DNA from: Corella eumyota
Lineage: Eukaryota; Chordata; Ascidiacea; Phlebobranchia; Corellidae
Direction: 5' to 3'
NCBI GenBank assembly: GCA_963082875.1
Contig: OY720098.1
Coordinates: 13,578,001 to 13,642,000 of the forward strand
DNA: 64,000 nt
In this document: one piece after another, positions 10,801-20,637 of the stretch
Layout: every line of letters starts with the position of its first letter
Numbering within the stretch: the stretch's first letter is position 1
Translations under genes and position numbers: made by a program
Notes under the pieces: model-generated
Databases searched by the model: none
What the model saw: only the letters and a program-made list of their open reading frames with translations
What the model was told of the DNA's origin: nothing

Positions 10801-11397
10801 TTTAGATAGCAAAACAGCTGCAGCTTGTTGACAATTATCAGAAGATGTTACCAAATATAGTTTTCCTATGTCTAAAATTCTTGTCATCATAGGTTCCTTT
10901 TTGTTTAATTCTACTCCCCTTGAATCAAATCGAGCAATATCAAATGGAATTAAACAAATCATTGACAGCCATATAAGTAACATGTATCTGGATTCCCATG
11001 TCATTTGATCTTTTATATTTTGTTGAAAAAGCAAATCTAAAATAGGTTCCAAATGAGTGACTTCATGGGGAAATTTGCGCAATATAGTTTTGTGTCCTCG
11101 AACCTTAGTCAGAAAATAAAGATACTTAAAAGCACAGTGCGTTTCTAAAAATGGCACCTTTTTGCAGTGAACATAACACAGCAATTTTTGAATGAGGTCA
11201 TCTAAATGAGGGTCCAGTAAATGAGGTTGTTCTAAATACAAATCCACAATTTCCAAAAACCGTTCATCACTTTTTTCTTTGAGTATTTGATGGTTAACTA
11301 CTAGAGGAATGTTTGCTATTAAATTTTGAACTTCCCCAACTTCTAAAAATTCTTGTTTAATGTTTCCTTCAGTTACAGCTTCATCTAATTCCTCCAT
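7873..11397 (-). CDS. TBCD: Tubulin-specific chaperone D (TBCD)
   Basis: Cofactor D is a large HEAT/ARM-repeat scaffold. With TBCC and TBCE it assembles the alpha/beta-tubulin heterodimer and can also dismantle it. The single exon encodes 1174 aa against 1192 in human, so it is essentially full length. The most conserved TBCD block is clear at about residues 345-480: [20 protein letters not shown], then [20 protein letters not shown], then [20 protein letters not shown]. The middle segment with [17 protein letters not shown] is also typical. The C-terminal domain ends in a cysteine-rich tail. The ATG is immediately preceded by ATTAG on the - strand, so the first codon may abut a splice acceptor. 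A 3.5-kb gene without an intron is notable beside the intron-rich GOLGA2. Confidence 0.95.
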   Translation of the reverse strand: [1174 protein letters not shown]

Positions 11398-11743
11398 CTA
11401 ATATGTTAATTTAAATAAACTTTTATCAGTTAAGAATTAGGTATTCCTTTTTGCCCTTCCTAAAAATAATAAACAGGTAAAATATTTAATAAAAAATCGT
11501 GAGAATGTCAACTTCAAAGTTATTTATATAAATTTTGACCAGACAGCCTGACCGAGAATACTGTCTCCTTACTCTGCCAGGTTAAATACTAAATTTACCA
11601 CACAAGACCCCCCTGACCACACAATAAGTGACTATTTACCTCACAGGACCGCATAGGACCCCCCAGGACCACAAAGTATCCCACAGGACTACGCAATAAG
11701 TAACTATTTACCACACAGGACTACGCAATAAGTGACTATTTAC
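11398..11743. repeat. TBCD upstream region and left part of a 52-bp minisatellite
   Basis: The first 190 bp upstream of TBCD are plain AT-rich DNA and probably hold its promoter. From about 11590 the sequence becomes irregular copies of a roughly 52-bp unit built from AGGACCGCATAGGACCCC and ACAATAAGTGACTATTTACC. The same unit resumes at about 13280, so the array has been split by an insertion. Confidence 0.6.
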
Positions 11744-12973
11744 GGGTCGACTGAAAATGAGGGAATGGAAATTGAAGGAACGGAAAATGAAGGAACGGAA
11801 AATGTAGGAACCGGAAAATGAAGGAACGGAAAATGAAGGAACCGGAAAATGAAGGAACGGAAAATGAAGGAACCGGAAAATGAAGGAACGGAAATTGAAG
11901 GAACCGGAAAATGAAGGAACCGGAAAATGAAGGAAAGCAAAAAAGGAGAGGGCGGAATCTTAAATACTAAAACGCGGAAAAACCGTTGACTGTTTATTTA
12001 GGATTACTGTCATTTATTCGGGGACGCGGAATTTGAGGGAATGGAAAATGAAGGAACGGAAATTGAAGGAACGGAAAATGAAGGAACCGGAAAATGAAGG
12101 AACGGAAAATGAAGGAACGGAAAATGAAGGAACGGAAAATGAAGGAACGGAAAATGAAGGAACCGGAAAATGAAGGAACGGAAAATGAAGGAACCGGAAA
12201 ATGAAGGAACGGAAAATGAAGGAACCGGAAAATGAAGGAACGGAAATTGAAGGAAAGTGAAAAAAGGAGAGGCGGAATTCTAAAAAAATAAAACGCGGAA
12301 ATACCGTTGACTATTTATTTATATTTAAGTCAATATTATTTTAGAAATAAACGGGCATTTTATAAAAGAGGGTTAGGGTATGCTGGGGTAATAAAAATTA
12401 ACTCATTATCGCTTATCAGTTCTCAAATAAATAACAGTAAACCTAAATAAACAGTCAACGGTATTTCCGCGTTTTATTTTTTTAGAATTCCGCCTCTCCT
12501 TTTTTCACTTTCCTTCAATTTCCGTTCCTTCATTTTCCGGTTCCTTCATTTTCCGTTCCTTCATTTTCCGGTTCCTTCATTTTCCGTTCCTTCATTTTCC
12601 GGTTCCTTCATTTTCCGTTCCTTCATTTTCCGGTTCCTTCATTTTCCGTTCCTTCAATTTCCGTTCCTTCATTTTCCATTCCCTCAAATTCCGCGTCCCC
12701 TTATTTTTTTATAATTCCGCCTCTCTTTTTTTCACTTTCCTTCAATTTCCGTTCCTTCATTTTCCGGTTCTTTCATTTTCCGTTCCTTCATTTTCCGGTT
12801 CCTTCATTTTCCGTTCCTTCATTTTCCGGTTCCTTCATTTTCCGTTCCTTCATTTTCCGGTTCCTTCATTTTCCGTTCCTTCAATTTCCGTTCCTTCATT
12901 TTCCGGTTCCTTCATTTTCCGTTACTTCAATTTCCGTTCCTTCATTTTCCATTCCCTCAAATTCCGCGTCCCC
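11744..12973. mobile_element. Foldback-like element with minisatellite inverted arms
   Basis: The two halves are inverted copies of each other. The left arm (11744-12330) has two blocks of tandem 11-12-mers alternating GGAACGGAAAATGAA and GGAACCGGAAAATGAA. The right arm (12446-12973) has two blocks of the reverse complement. Shared unique boundaries, such as the AAACGCGGAAATACCGTTGA segment near 12290 and its inverse near 12455, show one palindromic unit with a central spacer of about 110 bp. Long inverted ends made of short tandem repeats are the definition of Foldback transposons. CTATTTAC borders both ends (11736-11743 and 12974-12981) and may be an 8-bp target duplication; the host minisatellite also contains that 8-mer, which weakens the point. 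There is no coding capacity. Confidence 0.6.
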
Positions 12974-12981
12974 CTATTTAC

Positions 12982-13279
12982 CACTGTAGCGTATTTTATA
13001 TTTAATAAACACACTTTTTTTCAGTATATACAATTTAATTAACGACTTAATATCTTATTCAAATAGAATCTCGTTAGTAAACATAAAACAAAGAAAAAAC
13101 AATAATATAATTCATTTGTGAAAAGCAACCCTCTTATCTTAAACAAGCACATTATCAACTAGTCTGAGAAATGGGGGCAAAACTAAAGGCGTAGTGACGT
13201 AGACTAAAAAGGCGTTAAACCGGAACGATTACGTCACAAAACATTGTAAATAGGCAACAAAGCAAACAACCACTTACGT
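12982..13279. other. Spacer with no gene
   Basis: This is AT-rich sequence between the foldback-like element and the right part of the 52-bp minisatellite. I see no reading frame or repeat structure. Confidence 0.4.
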
Positions 13280-13640
13280 TACATCACACAGGACCGCATA
13301 GGACCCCATAGGACTACATAATAAGTGACCATTTACCACACAGGACCGCATAGTACCCCACAGGACTACACAATAAGTGACTATTTACCACATAGGACCG
13401 CATAGGACCCCATAGGACTACATAATAAGTGACCATTTACCACATAGGACCGCGTAGGACCCCACAATACTACACAATAAGTGACTATTTACCACACAGG
13501 ACAAAGTAATTATAACATATATACCAACAGGACCACTCGAAAAGCGACTATTCACCACACGGGAACGCACAAGACAAAGTAATACACACAGGACATACGG
13601 GACAATATTATTTACCATATAGGACAAGGTAATTCCCAAA
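13280..13640. repeat. 52-bp minisatellite, right part
   Basis: GGACCG recurs at 13291, 13343, 13395 and 13447, giving a 52-bp period. Units carry GGACCGCATAGGACCCCA and ACAATAAGTGACTATTTACC. Copies decay after about 13500 into degenerate AGGAC-containing stretches. Confidence 0.75.
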
Positions 13641-14429
13641 CAGGCCATACAGAATCACTTATATATATTACAAAAATATAAGGTTTAAACTTGTAGTTGA
13701 CAACTTCCTTATATTTCGGGTTAACTTTTTTTAACTATGTCGCTTTGGGTACGTTGTTCTTCACAAAATATGTAAAATAATTTAAAGCGCCGTGATAGGT
13801 AAGTTGTTGAAACCCAATTTCTTACGTTTTATATATACCACGCATTTCGCTTTATTACAAAAGTTTTCTTTTACGTTTAACTATTTTTTAATGTTTTTGT
13901 AACTTTTATTTTAGTGTTGAGGCCTGTTCACACGACAAGCTATAACGTTGCGTTGCGTTACGTAACTTTACGAGTTCTAGGGATTAACAAAGTTGGGCAA
14001 GGGTTAATTCATAGTCAAAACAAAATTGTTTTGGGGTCACTTGCTGTTTAACAAGCCAAGGTTAGTTAATGTCATGCAAATGTATGTGAATAGTAGTTTT
14101 GTAGATATAACAATTTTTTTAGAAATTTTAATAGTTTGTTGTTTTTTAGTGAGAAATGGGCATTAAAATACATTACAGGATTTAAGCATGTTGCAAACTG
14201 AACACAAGAAATGCTTCTCGCCGATATCACAAATGTCCATTTTCGGCTGTGCAGAAAATTGATTACGATTTAACATATCGATTATTTTAAACAATTTGTA
14301 AACTCCAATGTATTTTAATGGATAGATATAGCCAAATTAAAGTTAAAAAATATACAAGTAGCGTACATGTTACAGTCATGCACTTTAGTAAAGTGGTTCA
14401 AAGCTAAGCAAAATTTAATTTGTAGTCAA

Positions 14430-14835
14430 GTTGCATATACATTATAGTCAAACCAAAGTCTTTTATAGTCAAGCCGCCAATATTTTATAGTTAAGCAGCC
14501 AATATATTATAGTCAAACCAAAGTTATTTTGTAGTCAAGCCGCCAATATTTTATAGTCAAACCAAAGTTATTTTATAGGCATGCCGCCATTATTTTATAG
14601 TCAAGCCGCCAATATTTTATAGTCAAGCCGCCAGTATTTTATAGTCAAGCCGCCAGCATTTTAGAGTCAAACCAAAGTTATTTTGTAGTCAAGCCGCCAA
14701 TATTTTATAGTCAAGCCGCCAATATTTTATAGTCAAGCCGCCAATATTTTATAGTCAAGCCGCCAGTATTTTATAGTCAAACCAAAGTTATTTTGTAGTC
14801 AAGCCACCAATATTTTATAGTCAAACCAAAGTTTA
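14430..14835 (+). repeat. 22-bp minisatellite (two alternating unit types)
   Basis: About 18 tandem units of 22 bp occur in two forms: TAGTCAAGCCGCCAATATTTTA and the related TAGTCAAACCAAAGTTATTT type. The forms are mixed irregularly, which indicates unequal exchange or slippage. The array lies inside the 3.4-kb inverted-repeat element. Confidence 0.8.
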
Positions 14836-16649
14836 TTTGTATCAACGCGTTTGTTCAATAAGAACAGCATAATCTGTAATGAAAATCTAACTTGAAATCG
14901 TTGCAATTGAAGTCAATTTTTTTATTTTAATTAAAAACTAATATTGCTGGGGATTTTGGTTAAATAAGATCAAATCCTGCCTATTTTGGAATATTTTTTT
15001 TGTTTAAATAAATGCTTAAAATTTTTATTTTGAAATAAAATAGCCTAAAGTTGTTATTAATTACAACTTTTTTTGTTGTTTTTTTAACATGAACTAGATA
15101 GGTTTCAAAATCGTTATTCTTTTAATTTATAATTACTTCAAAAAAATTGTTTATTAAACTATAACCTATTTGAAAATTATACAAAACTTTAATACAAAAA
15201 ATGCAAATAGTTTAAATGCAGTTACCATTTTTAAATGCAGTTACCACTGTATTTATATCGTAAGTTTATATATATTAATAAAAATAACTTTTCAAAAACA
15301 CGCTGAAAACAAATCTTTGATTTTTGTAGCAATTTAAAAACATTAAAATTACCAAAATTGTATAGGATTTTGCCAATTAAAACAAACTATTCTCTTTAAA
15401 AAAAAGTTAAACAAAACAAAGGCAACGTAAGACGTGTAGCAACTGACAAAAACTAAAGCTATAAATAATTGTTCCAATTAAAATACATTTTTTGATCAAT
15501 ATTTTAATTAATCTTAATAATATATAAATTAACTAAAAGCCATGATTTCCAAATGGTATTTAATTTAAAACACTGTGACACGATATTTAATAAAATTAGG
15601 TAACGTTTATCATATCCAGAACTTAACAATTTCAAAAGAAAATACTTTGTGTTTTAAGTAATTCATTTGTTGCAAAAAAGGATTTTTAAACTAACGTTAT
15701 CATTTTTTTCATAAAAGTTTAATATACGAATTCTTTTTAGTGACGTTTTAATCAGTATAAATGTACTTGTTATATTAAAACTAAGATAATTTCACGAAAT
15801 ACGGTGAACACACTTTGACATTGCTCACCAGCGCAACATAAATCGTTAGTACAGTATAACTTTAAAAAATTAGTTAATAGTGTAAAATCTAAAAAAAATT
15901 GTGGAAGCTGAAATTGTAAGACATAGTTTTTATAGTTTTCTAACAGAGAGCGCAAGTTGATGTCCAGTTGTAATTACTAGAGGTGTTTCAACAAATTATT
16001 GCGTTATAGTTTTTGTCGATATAAGTAAATTTATTCATCGTGCGATTATGAATTACTTTGCTTGAACTTGATACCTTACCATTATTAACAAATATTTTAT
16101 TTTTATTTTAAGATTCTCGGTCCTAATAAAAACGATAGGCAACTCTTATTAAGCTTAACTTTTTCTTTAGTTTTAGATTCTGTGAATATGTATTGCCTTT
16201 GCTGCCATCGGCAGGGAGTTGCAAAGCGAATTGAAAAAATTAATTGGGTAAATTTCTATGCATTGTTGTTTATTCTTTTCGTGCAAAAACTAAATTGGTT
16301 TGGCAAAAATTACCATATGTATTAAATAGATTGCTTGTGATGGGTGTAAAAGAAGGGTTCATCGAATATGCTGTTCGATTTATGAGGACACAACCGAGGA
16401 TGATTTTTATTGTCGTAACTGTAAATATTTATCTTGTATTTCATCAGTTTTTTATTGTTTTCTTTTTTTGTTGTAATTCTTTTTCACTTTCTATTTAATA
16501 AAATATTGCACCATAAGGCCTACAGATTTCTGAAATTTTAATTGCGAACTTGCCTAATATTAAAAAAAAAGATAATATATACAACCTTTAAGGTTGTAAA
16601 AAACATCTTCGGTATTGTTTTAACCAAAATAGGGGCAAAGTCATATAAT

Positions 16650-17215
16650 TTAACTCTGGCGCGTCCTTAAAACAAGTTTGATCTGACTTCGAATTTAGTC
16701 TGGCGTGTCTTTAAAACAAGTTTGGTCTGACTACGAAATTACTCTGGCGCGTGTTTAAAAAAGTTTGGTCTGACTACAAATTTACTCTGGCGCGTCTTTA
16801 AAAAAAGTTTGGTCTGACTACGAATTTACTCTGGCGCGTCTTTAAAAAAAGTTTGGTCTGACTACGAATTTACTCTGGCTCGTCTTTAAAACAAGTTTGG
16901 TCTGACTACGAAATTACTCTGGCGCGTGTTTAAAAAAGTTTGGTCTGACTACAAATTTACTCTGGCGCGTCTTTAAAAAAAGTTTGGTCTGACTACGAAT
17001 TTACTCTGGCTCGTCTTTAAAACAAGTTTGGTCTGACTACGAAATTACTCTGGCGCGTGTTTAAAAAAGTTTGGTCTGACTACAAATTTACTCTGGCGCG
17101 TCTTTAAAAAAAGTTTGGTCTGACTACGAATTTACTCTGGCGCGTCTTTAAAAAAAGTTTGGTCTGACTACGAATTTACTCTGGCGTGTCTTTAAAACTA
17201 ATTTGGTTTGCGCAA
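16650..17215 (+). repeat. 44-bp minisatellite (CTCTGGCGCGTC units)
   Basis: About 12 units of 44 bp are marked by ACTCTGGCGCGTCTTT and AAGTTTGGTCTGACTACGAA. Some blocks of three units recur as a set (GCGTCT, GCTCGTCT and GCGTGTT variants), so multi-unit duplications occurred. It is the second array inside the 3.4-kb element. Confidence 0.8.
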
Positions 17216-17341
17216 GACGCCACTTCGAAATTATAACTGCTGTTGAACTTTCGTACGTGCGAACGACTCTGTTCATTTTAAATGGTTGCGAAATCTTACA
17301 CTACGTTACGTTGCGTTGCGTACGCCGTGTGAACGGGCCTT

Positions 17342-19236
17342 TAGAGTGTTAAGAACCTTGAACACGTATTTAATCTTACGTCTGATTATGATTTGTTTCC
17401 CTTGGTGTACTTACCGTTATATTCTTTTATATTTTCTGATTTAAAAATATTTGGAATCTCTTTCGATTTAAAAGTATTTGGAATCTCTACTTTTTTATGA
17501 TTATTCGCTGTAGCAAAATTTTCTGCCAGCTAGCAGGTTCCCTTGGGTTATAACTTTATAACTTCTGTAGTTTACTTATTGTTAGTATATTACCAAAAAA
17601 GGTAAACAACGGAATGATATAAAATAAAAATTTTATTTAATGTAAGCAAATAAACAGAATTAATTGTATATCGTATTTATTATTTACTTTTATCAATGTG
17701 CGAAACCCCCCCCCCCCCAAAAAAAAAATAAATAAAAAAAATTCATTGTCAGACTGTGTGAAAAGTCTGATTTCACTCTGAAAAGAATGTGTGCACGCAC
17801 AAGACCTTTTATTGTTTAAAAAAATGCACGGCTAAAATTAGCGTTTCGCACACTTGGAGTCTAAAAAACTCCTTTAAATACGCAACATAAATCGTCATAT
17901 TTTACGCTTGTATGCACGAAATTTTGTCGAAAACTGAATTCTCGCAGTTTGATAAAAAAAATTTTTGCAGGCCAAAAGCACCTGTCATTAACCCATTTAA
18001 AATTAGTTTTTGAAACATGAATTTAAAAAAAATAAATGTTTCAAAAACTAACATAGTCATTAACTTACAACGAATTAAAACTTTTTATATATATATATAA
18101 TATTGTACTTTTTGCAAAATGTTGTTTTGAATATCAGTAAAATTTGTTTTTACATTAACTTTGTACCTGGGAATTTCGTCGCAAACTACCCACTGTTTTT
18201 GCAGGCCGAATTTTCTTGTCCCCATTGATACTATTTCAAAGATAGCGTTAAACAGGCTGTCAGGTAGTTTAAACCATTGGTCAGTAAATTTAAGTTGATG
18301 GTTGTATTACCATGGGTAATGCATTTAGTTTGTTAACAATGCTCACCCCATTATGTCAATTATCAGACTATGGTGCTTTTCAATGTTATTAAAAATAAAA
18401 AGAGCAAAACTATTATTTTTATGAAAAAATAATGTGTTAAAATATATTTGTATTTGTTGATGTTGTAACATATATTTTTTAAGTTGGATGTATCTTGTTT
18501 GAAATAACAGCAGTTATAAAAAATAGCTTTAAGAATACACTTGTTGCTTTAAAAAAATGGTTATAATAGAAAAAGCAACTTATATAACTTATATAATTGG
18601 CACCCATAGTGCAAATGGGGTTTATTACTTGTTGAAACACCTTTTTTGTTAGATATTGAATAATTTACCCTGTCAGTTTATACTTTAACACAAGTTTTAA
18701 TCTGCTGTTTATTAAAGGGCAGTCTTAGCTTATTTGGTCCCAGCATACTCAGTAGCTTGGAAAGCAGTTTTTAATACTTAACTTACTAAAAAATGGCATT
18801 TTTTTGTCTTAGTGTTAATATAAAACAGTTTTTTTTTAAGATTTTGTGGTTGTGAATTATGTCCATAAAACTGTTTTACGCAAAACACAAAACGTTTTAA
18901 GTCATCACAGTGCTATTGATGCTTTTCTTGTTCTTTAAAAACCAGTGATAACACAAATGCCTTTGCTTAAATTTATGCACTAGCCTATTTAAAATTAACG
19001 AGGAGTAACTTAAAATTAATCATTATCGCAACATTTTTTCATTTAAAACAGCTAAAGTCAGTACTTTTCTGGCAGGGAATAAGTCATTTAAATTGTAGTT
19101 AAGGGCCCGCAAACAAGCACAATTCCCCCTTAGAGGATTTTATGCAGTGCTAAGTTTAGTGTGAAATTTTTAAAACATGACATCAAAAATTTTTTTTTGC
19201 TTTTTCGTAACTAAATTATTAATTTAAAAAAATAAA
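17342..19236. other. Intergenic AT-rich region without a gene
   Basis: No exon or conserved frame is seen. It holds a C-run followed by an A-run at 17707-17730. It also holds two copies of a dispersed motif TTTTTGCAGGCC (about 17966 and 18205), which recurs inverted at about 36180. Confidence 0.5.
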
Positions 19237-20380
19237 TTTTTAGTTAAAATAATTGGCGACCATAACCAGTGTTTTTAAACTCATTTTTATGTAAAATAAT
19301 TAGCAACCGGTGTGTTTTAACTATAAATGATTAAACATTTATTATCATTAGAACAATCTTACTAGCAATGTTTTATTTCACTACAGAACACCCAAAAACA
19401 AAGTTTTTATAGTGTTTTTAAAATGGTCATTTATCTTTTCAAAATAAAAAAAAGAAAGTTTTTAAGGATTATTCAAATTAACTTATAAGCGTTACCGTTA
19501 TGATGTACCAACATCCCAATCTTATAAAATTAGCAACAAATGCACTACCCATTGTTATTGGTTTGCTGTACTTACATTGGGATCATACGAAACTTATCCT
19601 AAATTTTTCAGGTAAATTGAAAATATTGATTACATTTTAACAAAATACAGGTGTTTTAATAATTTGTTTACAGCCATGTACCATGCAATCTGGATGACGC
19701 CTTGAATTATTTCCAAACTGTTGTTTTTTAAAAGAGGACTAAGAAAAAGATTAGCCGTTTTTTAGTGAAGTGCAACGAGTTTTATTTACAAAGAAAGAGA
19801 AGAGAGAATATAAACAGATATTTACAAAATAAGATAGGAGTATTTGTAAATGTGGTACAACAAGTTAATAACGACTTTTTTTAAGGTTACTTTGTGTATT
19901 AAATAAAAGTTTTTTTTGTTAAGAGAAGCTACTTTACAACAAAAATATTTAGAAACATTTAAACACTATGCAAAATAGTGTTGTTTTTTTTCTATTTTAC
20001 AATAATAGTTTAGAATTTTAAAGATTCTGTATGGTAACGTCATATAAAATACAAAAGGCCAATAGATTGGAAAAACAATTCTGCCAAATCGATAATCCAT
20101 ATTCTAAAACTGATATTAAACTGAAAAATTTAAAAACATTCTGCCTTAGTTGAAAAGTTACAAAGAGTAGCCGAGCTTTAAATCTCCAAAATATAAGGGA
20201 AATTTTTGAAGAAAGCAATTTTTCGTTTGCTGAACATGTGAGTGACCAATTATTTTAAACAAAAATAAGTTAAAACACACCGGTTGCCAGTTATTAAAAC
20301 AAAATAAGTTAAAACACACCAGTTGCCAATTATTTTAAATAAAAATAAGTTAAAACATACTGGTCGCCAAATATTTTAGT
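19237..20380. repeat. Pair of inverted repeats about 1 kb apart
   Basis: The segment at 19237-19322 (AAAATAATTGGCGACC..., AGCAACCGGTGTGTTTTAAC) is inverted at about 20260-20380, where ACACACCGGTTGCCA and related units occur three times with a 40-bp spacing. The inverted copies enclose the small frame at 19500 and otherwise plain DNA. They may be the ends of a degraded element or independent insertions of one repeat. Confidence 0.5.
19500..19705 (+). CDS. Possible two-exon small membrane protein
   Basis: An ATG at 19500 opens 37 codons up to a GTAAAT donor at 19612. A matching acceptor TTTACAG ends at 19673 and continues in phase to TGA at 19705, giving a 47-aa peptide. Unspliced, the frame also closes after 46 codons. 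The peptide has one hydrophobic stretch (ALPIVIGLLYL) near residue 15, as in small mitochondrial or ER membrane proteins. I recognise no family. Support is only the clean splice pair and the hydrophobic helix, so this may be chance. Confidence 0.22.
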
Positions 20381-20637
20381 TCCGGATGAGTTAAAACTTT
20401 ACATAGGTTTTGAACACACCGGTTGCTACTGGGCTTTTATTAGTAGGATTGCTTTGTAAAGCCATAGGCAGTTTGCTGACAAAGTTCAATGGCCTAATCA
20501 GTGTTTTTATAAATTTAAAGATATTTTTTATTACATTTTTAAACTTCGTACAGTACCGTTAAAGTATCCATATGAAGTAGTTCTTTTTTGTTAAGTTTTT
20601 TAGAACTTTAACTTGTAAGGGTAATTTAAATTAAAAA

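Larger units (their letters stand above)
13919..17341. mobile_element. 3.4-kb non-coding element with terminal inverted repeats
   Basis: The left end reads AGGCCTGTTCACACG, followed by GTTGCGTTGCGTTACGTAAC. The right end is the inverse: GTTACGTTGCGTTGCGTACG, followed by CGTGTGAACGGGCCT. The outer and inner blocks match in order, so these are true terminal inverted repeats of at least 45 bp with a few differences. Flanks TTTAGTGTTGA and TTTAGAGTGTTAA resemble each other and may be an aged target duplication. The interior has two minisatellites and otherwise AT-rich DNA with no transposase frame. The family is not identified; the size suggests a large non-autonomous DNA transposon. Confidence 0.6.

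Noticed and set aside
11740-11940. Open frame on the - strand rich in Phe/Pro/Ser
   Set aside because: It is a translation of the 11-12-bp minisatellite; the period (multiple of three only by chance) keeps it open.
14430-14835. CRISPR-like spaced repeats
   Set aside because: Units are directly adjacent 22-mers with no unique spacers, in a eukaryotic genome; this is a minisatellite.
16244-16498. 84-codon + strand ORF inside the 3.4-kb element
   Set aside because: It is hydrophobic and AT-driven, with no transposase motif and no splice context; not enough to call a gene.
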